Shown piece by piece: positions 1 through 6,172 of a stretch of DNA of 7,485 nucleotides. The notes under the pieces are model-generated. The model was given only the letters and a program-made list of their open reading frames with translations. It made no database searches and was not told where the DNA came from. The DNA comes from Actinomycetota bacterium (lineage in GTDB: Bacteria; Actinomycetota; Thermoleophilia; Solirubrobacterales; Solirubrobacteraceae): NCBI GenBank assembly GCA_005888335.1, contig VAWY01000059.1:1-7485 (forward strand), written 5' to 3'. A program made the position numbers and the translations under genes. Each line of letters starts with the position of its first letter. Positions within the stretch are counted from its first letter, which is position 1.

Positions 1-860
1 ATGCCGTTGGCCGAGTGCGAGCCGTTGTTGTTCACGCCCGACATGAAGCCGCCGAAGTTGCTGACCTGCTGGCGGCGGAACATCAGCTCGCTGTTGGAGC
101 GCATGACGCTCTCGAACAGCGCGCTCGGGATCGTCGCCTCGGCGACAACGCGCTTGCCGCGCGTGCGCAGCATGTTGACCTGCGAGCTCTTCTTGTCGGT
201 GGCGAACGCGCCCTCGAGGAAGTAGTGCTCGATCCCCGGGTAGTTCTCCATGATCCACCGGCACGCCGCCTGGGTGGCCTTGCCGGTCATGTTCTGGCCC
301 GCCGCGTCGCCCGTCGTGTAGTTGAAGCGCGTGTAGAGCATCCGCGCGGCCGAGTACTTCTCGATGTCCTGCAGCTTCCCCGACCGCGTCGTGCTCTCCG
401 CCGCGGCCTTGATGTCGTCGAAGTGCTCGCCGAGCCAGTCGCGGAAGTCGCGCGCCTCGCGCGCGCTCGGGAAGATGAACACCGGCGCGCGCTGCATGTG
501 GTCCTGGAGCACCGTCGTCGTCACGCCGCCCGCCTCGTGGAGCAGGCGCATGCCGCGGTTGTAGCTCGCCACCAGCGTGCCCTCCGCCGTGGCCATCGGC
601 ACCCAGAACTCGCCTTTCGCGTGCTCGCCGTTGACGAGCAGCGGGCCGGCCAGGCCGAGCGGCACCTGGGCCACGCCCATGAAGTTCTCGATGTTGCCGG
701 TCAGGATGGCCGGGTCGAACGTGTAGCCGCCGACGTGCTCGAGCGGCACGCCGGTCTGCTCGCGCGCGAACTCCAGGCGGGTGTGCGCGGCGTCGCGCGT
801 GTAGTCGTTGGCGCGGTCGCGCGGGATGCGGACGCGGCCGTTGGTGCTGGTGGTCGGCAT
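1..860 (-). CDS. HMG-CoA reductase, class I-like (partial, C-terminus beyond window)
   Basis: Hydroxymethylglutaryl-CoA reductase makes mevalonate from HMG-CoA with two reduced nicotinamide cofactors, the committed step of the mevalonate isoprenoid pathway. 286 codons are visible. Family landmarks in order: ENFMGVAQVPLGLAGP (58-73), the substrate-binding region; ATAEGTLVAS (90-99) with the probable catalytic Glu93; GDAAGQNMTGKAT (184-196), the dinucleotide-binding motif; ATDKK (220-224) with the probable catalytic Lys223; RGKRVVAEATIP (234-245); and an NNNGSHSANG stretch at the cut end, just before where the catalytic GQD motif is expected. The motifs resemble the class I (eukaryote-type) enzyme more than class II, but there is no N-terminal membrane region, so it should be cytosolic. 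The ATG at 860-858 is the natural start; no strong Shine-Dalgarno precedes it. It begins 29 nt after the GMC fragment's stop, so it is probably read from the same transcript. No other mevalonate gene is visible. The family call is firm; the class is less so. Confidence 0.93.
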   Translation of the reverse strand, partial: MPTTSTNGRVRIPRDRANDYTRDAAHTRLEFAREQTGVPLEHVGGYTFDPAILTGNIENFMGVAQVPLGLAGPLLVNGEHAKGEFWVPMATAEGTLVASYNRGMRLLHEAGGVTTTVLQDHMQRAPVFIFPSAREARDFRDWLGEHFDDIKAAAESTTRSGKLQDIEKYSAARMLYTRFNYTTGDAAGQNMTGKATQAACRWIMENYPGIEHYFLEGAFATDKKSSQVNMLRTRGKRVVAEATIPSALFESVMRSNSELMFRRQQVSNFGGFMSGVNNNGSHSANG

Positions 861-889
861 AGGCGGTGGCTACCCCGGCCGCGGGGCGC

Positions 890-1552
890 TTACCGCCGGC
901 CGTCGAGCAGCTCGTACGCGACGCCGGTCGCCGCGTGGCGCGCGATGTAGTCGAGCGCGTAGCCGGGCACGAGCCGCGGCGCGCCGCCGCGCAGGATGTG
1001 GCGGTCGCTCTTGCCGAGCATCTGGATGTGCCCGAGCGGGAAGTCGAAGTCGTCGGCGCCGAAGTAGAAGTCGTTGACGCCGAGGGTCTTCTGGAAGCGC
1101 GTCGGGTTGGGCTCCTTGGAGATCGACAGCATCGCGCTGTTGATGTGGCACATGTAGTGGCGTCCGACCACGCCCGACGAGTTGGCGACGCCGGAGCGCA
1201 GCAGCAGGGCGGCCGAGTTGATCGCGCCGCACGCGACCACCACGACGTCGCCGCGGTAGGTCTCGGTCTCGCCGTCCCGGCGCGAGACGACGACGTCGGT
1301 GACCTCGCGGCCCGACGCGCTCGTTTCGAGGCGCTCGACCTTCGCGTGGCGGATGAGCTCGACGTTGGGGTGCTGCTCGAGCGTCGGGCGCACGCAGAGC
1401 ACGTGGGCGTCGGCCTTGCCGTCGGTGAGGCACGGGAAGCCGTCGAAGCGGTCGCAGCGCACGCAGTCGCTCTGGCCCGGCTTGGACTCGTCGAGCAGGA
1501 CGCCGACCGGGAGGTGGAACGGGTTCAGCCCCGCGCGCTTCAGTCCTCGCAT
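890..1552 (-). pseudogene. GMC-family oxidoreductase remnant (central part only)
   Basis: The frame encodes about 220 residues that look like the middle of a glucose-methanol-choline flavoprotein oxidoreductase. Recognisable parts are GLNPFHLPVGVLLDE (8-22), a cysteine-bearing CVRCDRFDGFPC (30-41), KADAHVLCVRP (46-56), KVERLETSASGREV (71-84), and DVVVVACGAINSAALLLRSG (102-121), which resembles the second GMC signature. Family members usually have about 500-550 residues. The N-terminal GxGxxG FAD-binding fold and the C-terminal His-containing active-site region are both absent, and neither appears in another frame nearby: the ABM gene lies immediately upstream and HMG-CoA reductase immediately downstream. 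The fragment has no internal stop. An ATG at 1552-1550 follows a GGAGGAG only 3 nt upstream, so a short protein could be made, but it should not bind FAD in the normal way. Family-like sequence may extend a little upstream of this ATG (1553-1608, same open frame). A recent two-sided deletion, a recombination product or a misassembly are all possible. Confidence 0.8.
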
Positions 1553-1608
1553 GCGCTCCTCCGTGGGGACGGCGTCGGTGCGCCTCAGTTCGCCGGGGTC
1601 GCAGCGCG

Positions 1609-2190
1609 TTACGCCGGCATGACCTGGTAGAGCGCGGGGTGCGAGGCGAACGGCACGGCGGACGCCGCGCGCTGGAACTCGGGCCGCTCGACCGCCTTGG
1701 CGAACATGAGCGGGCTCGACCAGCGGGCGATGTTGACGAAGCGGAAGTCGGCGGGGCCGGCGCTGCGGTGCAGCCGCGTTCCGAGGTAGCCCCGCTCGGA
1801 GGCGAGCGCCTCGCGCGCGCGCTCCCAGCCCGCCAGGAAGGGCTCGTCCTCGCCGTCCGGCACCTCGAAGGCGTTGATGAGGATGACCCCCTCGGTCCCG
1901 TCGGGCGTTCCGTCGTCGTGGACGACCTCGTAGAGGCCCGGGTGGCCCGTGAACGGCATCTCCCGTCCCGGGAACGCGGGGTCGCCGACCGCCGCTCGCC
2001 AGGCCTCGGGTGAGTCGATTCGGGCGACGTTGACGAAGCGGAACTCGGCGTCGGGTCGCAGCGCGCGATGCAGGGCGGTCGCGCTGAAGCCCTCCCGGCT
2101 CGCGAGGAAGTCGCGGGCGCGCCGCCACCCGGCGACGAACGCCTCGTCCGCGCCGGGTGGTACCTCGAAGGGATTGATGAGCGTCGGCAT
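1609..2190 (-). CDS. Antibiotic biosynthesis monooxygenase (ABM)-like protein, tandem two-domain
   Basis: The 193-residue soluble protein consists of two similar ferredoxin-like ABM-type domains, about residues 4-90 and 104-191. Matching landmarks are LINPFEVP and LINAFEVP (4-11, 104-111), AGWRRAR and AGWERAR (20-26, 120-126), ALHR and RLHR (39-42, 139-142), FRFVNVAR and FRFVNIAR (50-57, 149-156), and PFTGHPGLYEV and PFASHPALYQV (79-89, 180-190). An acidic, Gly-rich linker (91-100) joins them. The family includes cofactor-free oxygenases of aromatic polyketides, IsdG-type haem-degrading enzymes and many proteins of unknown role, often dimeric; a fused pair could form the dimer-like barrel in one chain. 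Asn6/Asn106 and His83/His184 are kept in both halves, while Trp64 of the first half is replaced in the second (Phe163 nearby), so the halves may not be equally active. The substrate is unknown. The ATG start has a weak ribosome site (CCGAG). It is the first gene of the minus-strand block and diverges from the membrane-protein gene at 2256. Confidence 0.82.
   Translation of the reverse strand: MPTLINPFEVPPGADEAFVAGWRRARDFLASREGFSATALHRALRPDAEFRFVNVARIDSPEAWRAAVGDPAFPGREMPFTGHPGLYEVVHDDGTPDGTEGVILINAFEVPDGEDEPFLAGWERAREALASERGYLGTRLHRSAGPADFRFVNIARWSSPLMFAKAVERPEFQRAASAVPFASHPALYQVMPA
1618..2181 (-). repeat. Internal tandem duplication inside the ABM-like gene (about 300-nt period)
   Basis: Two units, roughly 2181-1921 and 1881-1618 on the minus strand, encode the two ABM-like domains. 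The first 38 or so aligned residues lie exactly 100 residues apart without a gap (Asn6/Asn106, Trp22/Trp122, His41/His141). By the end of the unit the offset is 101 (His83/His184) after small indels. Similarity is clear in the protein and much weaker in the DNA, so the duplication is old and has diverged; it is not a recent sequence repeat. Confidence 0.8.
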
Positions 2191-2255
2191 CTCGGCGGCT
2201 GCCCGTTGGTCTACAACGCACTTCCGTCCGATGCGCTGCGTACCTTCCGCGCGCT
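2191..2255. promoter_or_regulatory. Divergent intergenic region between ABM gene and membrane-protein gene
   Basis: The 65 nt between two divergent start codons must hold or overlap the promoters of both the minus-strand ABM-GMC-HMGR block and the plus-strand membrane block, unless these lie inside the genes. On the plus strand TACCTT (2241-2246) fits the actinobacterial TAnnnT minus-10 pattern and lies 9 nt before the TTG start, which would give a very short or absent leader. No matching minus-35 element is seen. No convincing promoter is visible on the minus strand. Confidence 0.3.
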
Positions 2256-3155
2256 TTGGCCGCCCAGCCGACGCCGATCCGGTCGCTCAGCGCTCCGCCG
2301 CCGCTACCGCAGCTGAGCGCCGACGTCACCACGGCGCTGCGCTGGGCGCTCACGGTGCCGCTCCTGGGCATCCTCGGCATCGGCGTGCTCTACGCAATCG
2401 GCGCCGGCCTGAAGGCGGGCCAGCTGCGCGATAGCGGGCTCTCACCCGCCGACGTCCTGCCCGTGGTGCCGTTCGCGCAGCTCGTGGCCGTCGGCGTCGA
2501 CGCCGCGCTGGCGGCGCTCACCATGGTGCCGCTCGTCCTGCTGGGCGCCTGGCTGCTGCGGCTCATGCTGCATGAGTCGGGCCGCCGCCGAACCGTCGAC
2601 GACGTCGTCGAGCGGCTCATCGCCGACCACGCCCAGCTGCGCCACGAGCTCCAGCGGGGGCCGAGCGCGGACGCCGCCGAGCACTACGAGCGGCGGCTGC
2701 GCCGGCTCGATCGCCGGGCGGAGCGGGCGCGTGTCTCGGTCGCCCGCCGCCGCTGGATCGCCGTGGGCGCGACGGCGGCCGGCGCCGTCGTCCTCGCCTT
2801 CGTGGCGACGCCGGCCACCCTGGTCGCCGCCGGGGCGAGCGTGTGGCTGGTCAGCCGCTACCGCTGGCACACCGCCTTCGCGGTGAGCGTGGTCTTCGCC
2901 GCGCTGCTGCTCGCCGTCCTGGTCGAGCGCTCGCTGTCGCTGCCGCCCATCCCCGCGGCTTCGGTGCGCACCATGCAGGGCCAGCTGATCGAGGGCCGCC
3001 TGATCGCCGCGACGCCGCGGGCGTGGTACGTGGACGTCGGCGCCGGCCGCGTGCGCGGCGTGCCGACCGTGCGCATCGCGCGCTCGAGCGTCAGGCCGCA
3101 GGAGCAGGGGCGCCCGCGGCCGCTCGGGTCGCGCCTGCTCGACCTCCTGCCCTGA
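2256..3155 (+). CDS. Polytopic membrane protein of unknown function
   Basis: I do not recognise the family of this 299-residue protein. A Pro-rich N-terminal tail (1-20) leads to a hydrophobic segment (about 31-52), then a long one (about 68-104, one or two spans). A strongly charged, Arg/Glu-rich, helix-prone loop follows (106-166; it includes VDDVVERLIADHAQLRHELQ and ERRLRRLDRRAERAR) and is probably cytoplasmic and possibly coiled coil. Further hydrophobic segments come at about 167-185, 187-201 and 205-223. The C-terminal tail (235-281) looks like a small beta domain: GQLIEGRLIAATPRAWYVDV followed by RVRGVPTVRIARSSV. The start is TTG at 2256. No in-frame ATG, GTG or TTG lies between it and position 2190, and the next in-frame GTG (2355) would cut into the first membrane span. 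The Band 7 gene follows 72 nt downstream on the same strand, so co-transcription and a membrane-linked role are plausible, but no function can be assigned. Confidence 0.75.
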   Translation: MAAQPTPIRSLSAPPPLPQLSADVTTALRWALTVPLLGILGIGVLYAIGAGLKAGQLRDSGLSPADVLPVVPFAQLVAVGVDAALAALTMVPLVLLGAWLLRLMLHESGRRRTVDDVVERLIADHAQLRHELQRGPSADAAEHYERRLRRLDRRAERARVSVARRRWIAVGATAAGAVVLAFVATPATLVAAGASVWLVSRYRWHTAFAVSVVFAALLLAVLVERSLSLPPIPAASVRTMQGQLIEGRLIAATPRAWYVDVGAGRVRGVPTVRIARSSVRPQEQGRPRPLGSRLLDLLP

Positions 3156-3227
3156 GCCCGGCATCAGCTCGCGGTGCGAGACCGCTTGAGGGCTCGCGTC
3201 CCGCTGCGCAACTGCGAGAATCGCGGC

Positions 3228-4238
3228 GTGGCGTCACGGGACCTGCAGGGCATGGCCGGCAGGCTGGGACGGGGGGGAGCCCCGCTCGGGGCGCTGCTGC
3301 TCGCCGGCGGCGTGTTCTTCATCGTCGGCCTCGTCTGCCTCATCGGGCTCTTCGGGGCGCTGAACCGGACCAGCGGCGGCGAGGTCGCCGTCGTGCGCAA
3401 CGGCGGCCCCTTCGACAACCACCGCGTCCGCCAGGTCATCGATCCGGCCTCGGGCCTGACCTGGACCGGCTGGTGGTCGCAGGTGCACAAGTATCCGGCC
3501 CAGCAGCGCTTCTACACGATCACCTCCGAGGCCGGGCGCGGCGACCGCCCGGGGGTCGACGTCGTGCACACGCCGACGAGCGACGGCGTCAACGTGGGGA
3601 TCGAGGGGACGCTCTACTTCACGCTGACGCTCGACCACGCTGCGCTCAAGACGTTCGACAACAAGTTCGGCACGCGCAAGTTCCGCAGCGTCGACGGCGT
3701 CGCGCGCTACCCGTTCGACGGCGACGACGGCTGGTCGGGGTTCCTCGACCAGATCGTCCGGCCGGTGATCGACAACGACCTGCGCGAGCAGATCAACGCC
3801 TTCCGCTGCGCCGAGCTCGTCTCGTCGTGCTCGCTCGTCCAGAACGCGAGGACCAACCCGGTCGCGCCGGGCGGCGGGCACTCCAACAACGGCAACATCG
3901 CCAAGGTCCAGCAGGCGATCAACCAGTCGCTGGCCACCGACCTGCGCGGAACGCTCGGCGGCGACTTCTTCACGTCGATCCGCTTCAACCTCGTCCGCAT
4001 CACGCTGCCGCCCAAGGTCCAGAACGCCGTCGACGACGCGCAGGCCGCGTTCGCGCAGGTCACCGAGGCGCAGGCGCGCGTCGAGTCGGCGCGCGCCGAC
4101 GCCGAGGCCAACCGGATCCGCCAGCGCGGCTACGCCGACTGCCCGGCGTGCGCGCGCATCGACGAGCTCAAGGCGATCCCCGCCAGCGTCCAGACCTTCG
4201 CGCCGGGCGCGGGCTTCGCGGTTACGCCCGGGAAGTAG
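3228..4238 (+). CDS. Band 7/SPFH (prohibitin/stomatin-like) membrane protein
   Basis: This is a 336-residue membrane-anchored SPFH protein, of the superfamily that forms large oligomers organising membrane microdomains or controlling proteases. A short Arg/Gly-rich N-terminus precedes one transmembrane helix (about 20-45, LGALLLAGGVFFIVGLVCLI). The Band 7 domain follows at once: GGEVAVVRNGGPFD (50-63), a core to about 190 with TSDGVNVGIEGTLYFTL (117-133), and a second half with FNLVRITLP (253-261). An Ala/Glu/Gln-rich helix comes next (265-300, QAAFAQVTEAQARVESARAD), as in other SPFH proteins, then CPAC (305-308) and a short tail. Cys195/Cys201 and Cys305/Cys308 could form disulfides if this part lies outside the cytoplasm. 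GTG at 3228 is preferred; ATG at 3252 is an alternative and would still keep the membrane helix. GTG at 3174 is in frame but adds an unlikely Arg-rich extension. The 94-residue membrane-protein gene starts 2 nt after its stop. Confidence 0.88.
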   Translation: MASRDLQGMAGRLGRGGAPLGALLLAGGVFFIVGLVCLIGLFGALNRTSGGEVAVVRNGGPFDNHRVRQVIDPASGLTWTGWWSQVHKYPAQQRFYTITSEAGRGDRPGVDVVHTPTSDGVNVGIEGTLYFTLTLDHAALKTFDNKFGTRKFRSVDGVARYPFDGDDGWSGFLDQIVRPVIDNDLREQINAFRCAELVSSCSLVQNARTNPVAPGGGHSNNGNIAKVQQAINQSLATDLRGTLGGDFFTSIRFNLVRITLPPKVQNAVDDAQAAFAQVTEAQARVESARADAEANRIRQRGYADCPACARIDELKAIPASVQTFAPGAGFAVTPGK

Positions 4239-4240
4239 CC

Positions 4241-4525
4241 GTGCGGCTGCTCGAGCTCGCGGCGCTCGGCGGCTTCGTGCTCGCCTGCGCGGCGATCGGG
4301 CGGGCGATCTGGTCGCGCGCGGTCGCCCAGCGCGCCGCGCCGGACGCGACCTGGGCGCCCTATCACCGCTTCGAGGGCAGCTGCCGGCGCGTCTACGTGC
4401 GCCGCGGGCACGAGCTCGAGCCGGTCGGCGAGGTCGCCGCCGGCGACGACGACTACGACGAGCGCTTCCTGCTCCTGATGGCGCGCGCCCGCGAGCGCGC
4501 GGCCGTGCTCAACAGCGAGCGGTAG
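4241..4525 (+). CDS. Small single-pass membrane protein, probable Band 7 partner
   Basis: A 94-residue protein I cannot assign to a named family. It has one N-terminal hydrophobic helix (about 2-24, LLELAALGGFVLACAAIGRAI). A polar region follows with WAPYHRFEGSCRRVYVRRG (38-56), an acidic GDDDYDER (68-75) and a charged C-terminal helix (76-94, LLLMARARERAAVLN). GTG at 4241 is chosen because it lies 2 nt after the Band 7 stop and has GGAAG (4231-4235) 5 nt upstream; the frame continues open upstream but overlaps the Band 7 gene. Such tight spacing suggests translational coupling and a shared job, perhaps as an accessory subunit of the Band 7 assembly; that is inference from position only. Its stop is 3 nt from the stop of the convergent MCE gene. 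Confidence 0.72.
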   Translation: MRLLELAALGGFVLACAAIGRAIWSRAVAQRAAPDATWAPYHRFEGSCRRVYVRRGHELEPVGEVAAGDDDYDERFLLLMARARERAAVLNSER

Positions 4526-4528
4526 CGG

Positions 4529-6040
4529 TCAGCGGGTCGGCGGCGGGTCTTCCGTCAGGTGCGGGTACTGGCCGGGCACCGCGCCGCCCGCGCCGTTGGC
4601 TGCCTGCTGCCGGCACGGCGGAGCGCGCACCGAGCCCGTCGTCTGCCCCTCGTCGTAGCCGAACGTGAAGTGCAGGATCCCCGGCAGCAGCGGCTGCGGC
4701 TGGCTCGGATCGGGCGGCGCGATCGTGGGCTCGCCGTTGCCGCAGCCGCGCGCGTCGTAGGCCTCGAGCCCGCCCGCCCCGGCCTTGAGCCCGGCGCGCG
4801 GCAGCGCGTAGGGGCTGGCGCGGTTCGAGCCGATGCGCCGCGGATACGCCGCCAGGTTCTCCGGGCTGACGATCGACATGCCGCGGCCGTAGTGCACCGG
4901 CCCCTTGGAGCCGGCCGGCCGGTCGGTCGCCTGGGTGATGGCGACGCTGTTGGCGAAGAAGGCGCGCAGCTCGTCGCGGTACGCGCCCAGGTAACGAAGG
5001 AACGGGTTGAGGTTGCGCAGGGGGGAGTCGAACTCGCCGAGGACGCCGCGGAACTCGTCGAGGAAGCGCGAGAAGGCCGGCAGCCCGGGCCGGGCGGCGT
5101 CCGCGGCGGGACCGAGGTCGCGGAAGAAGCCCTTGAGGTCGGGCGCCAGCGCGCTGACCTGCTCGAGCGTCGGCGAGAGCTGGCGCGCGAAGGGCCGCAG
5201 CTCGGTGATCAGCGGGTTGGTGTTGCGCGCGAACCGGTCGAGGCGGTTGACCGTCAGGATCGACTGGCGCTGGAACTCGGGCAGCGCGCGGAAGAGCGCC
5301 TTGAGGTCCTCGTCGCGCTGAGCGGTGGCCGAGAACACGCGGTTGGAGTTGACGATCAGCCGGCGCAGCTCGTCGTCGCGCGCGGTCAGGGCGTTGAACA
5401 CCGTCCCCGTGTCGCGCACGGCTCGGCGCACGTAGACCTTCTGCGCGTTCAGCACGCGCAGCAGCGCGTCGACGTCGATCGCGAACGGCGCCAGGTTGCC
5501 GAAGGCGTCGTTGATGTCTTGCCCGCGGCCGCGGACCGAGGCGGCCTGCGACTGGAACCACGTCCGGAACGCCTCGCGCGTCTTGGGGTCGAACGTGCGG
5601 AAGATCTCGTCGAGCTCCACCGTCGGCGAGACCTGCGAGACCGGCAGCGTCCCGCCGTCGGGGAGCATGCCCTTGGAGCGGTCGCCCGGCGTCAGCTCGA
5701 CGTAGGTCTCTCCCAGCAGCGTCTTCTGGCGCAGGATCGCGCGCGTGTTGCGCGGGATCGGCGCGTACCGGTCCTGCAGCTGGATCGTCACCCGCGACCG
5801 GCCGGTTCCCTGCGTTTGGATGTCCTTGACCTTGCCGACGGACACGCCCGAGATGCGCACGTCGGCCTCCTTGGACAGCTGCGTCGCCTCGCCGAACGAC
5901 GTGCTGAAACGGTAGCCCTTGGGCGCCAGCGGGATCGAGCCGCCGAAGGCCACCCACAGGTAGAGCAGGAGCCCGAAACACGACAGGGCGAACATCACCA
6001 TGACCGCCAACCGCCCCGCCGTGGGCGCCTGTTTTTGCAT
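4529..6040 (-). CDS. MCE/MlaD-family lipid-transport protein
   Basis: A 503-residue MCE-family protein. Such proteins bind and pass lipids (phospholipids, sterols, mycolates, depending on the system) across the cell envelope, usually as hexameric rings working with an ABC transporter. One N-terminal transmembrane helix (about 11-32) is followed by the MCE domain (about 40-118). It contains GVSVGKV (65-71), a turn of the family fold, and TLLGETYVELTPG (107-119), then LPDGGTLPVSQ (126-136). A long, mostly helical region (140-370) matches the tail that follows the MCE domain in actinobacterial Mce proteins. The C-terminus (420-503) is Gly/Pro-rich with Cys433 and Cys476. ATG at 6040 is supported by AGGAG 5 nt upstream. 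Unlike classic mce operons, no YrbE permease or second mce gene is next to it, so it must work with partners encoded elsewhere or act differently. It converges with the 94-residue gene and diverges from the WS/DGAT gene. Confidence 0.92.
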   Translation of the reverse strand: MQKQAPTAGRLAVMVMFALSCFGLLLYLWVAFGGSIPLAPKGYRFSTSFGEATQLSKEADVRISGVSVGKVKDIQTQGTGRSRVTIQLQDRYAPIPRNTRAILRQKTLLGETYVELTPGDRSKGMLPDGGTLPVSQVSPTVELDEIFRTFDPKTREAFRTWFQSQAASVRGRGQDINDAFGNLAPFAIDVDALLRVLNAQKVYVRRAVRDTGTVFNALTARDDELRRLIVNSNRVFSATAQRDEDLKALFRALPEFQRQSILTVNRLDRFARNTNPLITELRPFARQLSPTLEQVSALAPDLKGFFRDLGPAADAARPGLPAFSRFLDEFRGVLGEFDSPLRNLNPFLRYLGAYRDELRAFFANSVAITQATDRPAGSKGPVHYGRGMSIVSPENLAAYPRRIGSNRASPYALPRAGLKAGAGGLEAYDARGCGNGEPTIAPPDPSQPQPLLPGILHFTFGYDEGQTTGSVRAPPCRQQAANGAGGAVPGQYPHLTEDPPPTR

Positions 6041-6172
6041 CCTGGCTCCTACTCAATCGCTTGGAGCACTGTCTGTGCAACTCGTGACTCGACCGGCGGG
6101 CGAGCAGCGGCCGCCGCAGGTTGTGCCGGCGGGCCGATGCGAGGGGCGAGGGCGCCGACGAAGCTTCCGGCC
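6041..6172. promoter_or_regulatory. Divergent intergenic region between MCE and WS/DGAT genes
   Basis: The 132 nt between divergent starts should carry promoters for both lipid-related genes. The MCE-proximal half is less GC-rich than its surroundings. It holds a short inverted repeat, GCAC-TGTCT-GTGC (6066-6078), of the size of a small operator half-site pair, but it is only 4 bp per arm and may be chance. No good minus-10/minus-35 pair is seen for either direction. If the acyltransferase begins at the alternative ATG (6137), the region shrinks to 96 nt. Confidence 0.4.
6046..6050 (-). promoter_or_regulatory. Shine-Dalgarno of the MCE gene
   Basis: AGGAG on the minus strand lies 5 nt before the ATG at 6040-6038. 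It is the clearest ribosome-binding site in the window and supports this start for the MCE protein. Confidence 0.75.

Noticed and set aside
873..886. CCCCG-GCCG-CGGGG hairpin between the GMC fragment and HMG-CoA reductase
   Set aside because: It has only a 5-bp stem, no T-run follows, and such pairs are frequent by chance at this GC content; not called as a terminator.
15..1630. Long plus-strand open frames opposite the HMG-CoA reductase and GMC fragment
   Set aside because: They are Arg/Ala/Val/His-rich with no recognisable motif, and lie antisense to frames with clear family motifs; this is normal in very GC-rich DNA.
1609..2380. Upstream extension of the GMC frame through the ABM gene, which would give a 496-residue protein
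   Set aside because: The extra residues are low-complexity and Arg-rich and lack the expected GxGxxG FAD motif; the ABM frame explains this DNA.
2843..4240. Long plus-strand frame running through the Band 7 gene into the small gene
   Set aside because: The upstream part is an Arg/Ala-rich shadow; only the last 94 codons, from GTG 4241, look like a real protein.
4509..6080. A 523-residue minus-strand frame overlapping the MCE gene
   Set aside because: It has Arg/Pro/Ala-rich composition and no motifs, while the neighbouring frame encodes a clear MCE domain with a good ribosome site.
6051..6080. TTGCAC-N18-TTGAGT as a promoter for the MCE gene
   Set aside because: The minus-10 match is poor, and transcription would start near the ATG, leaving out the good AGGAG ribosome site.
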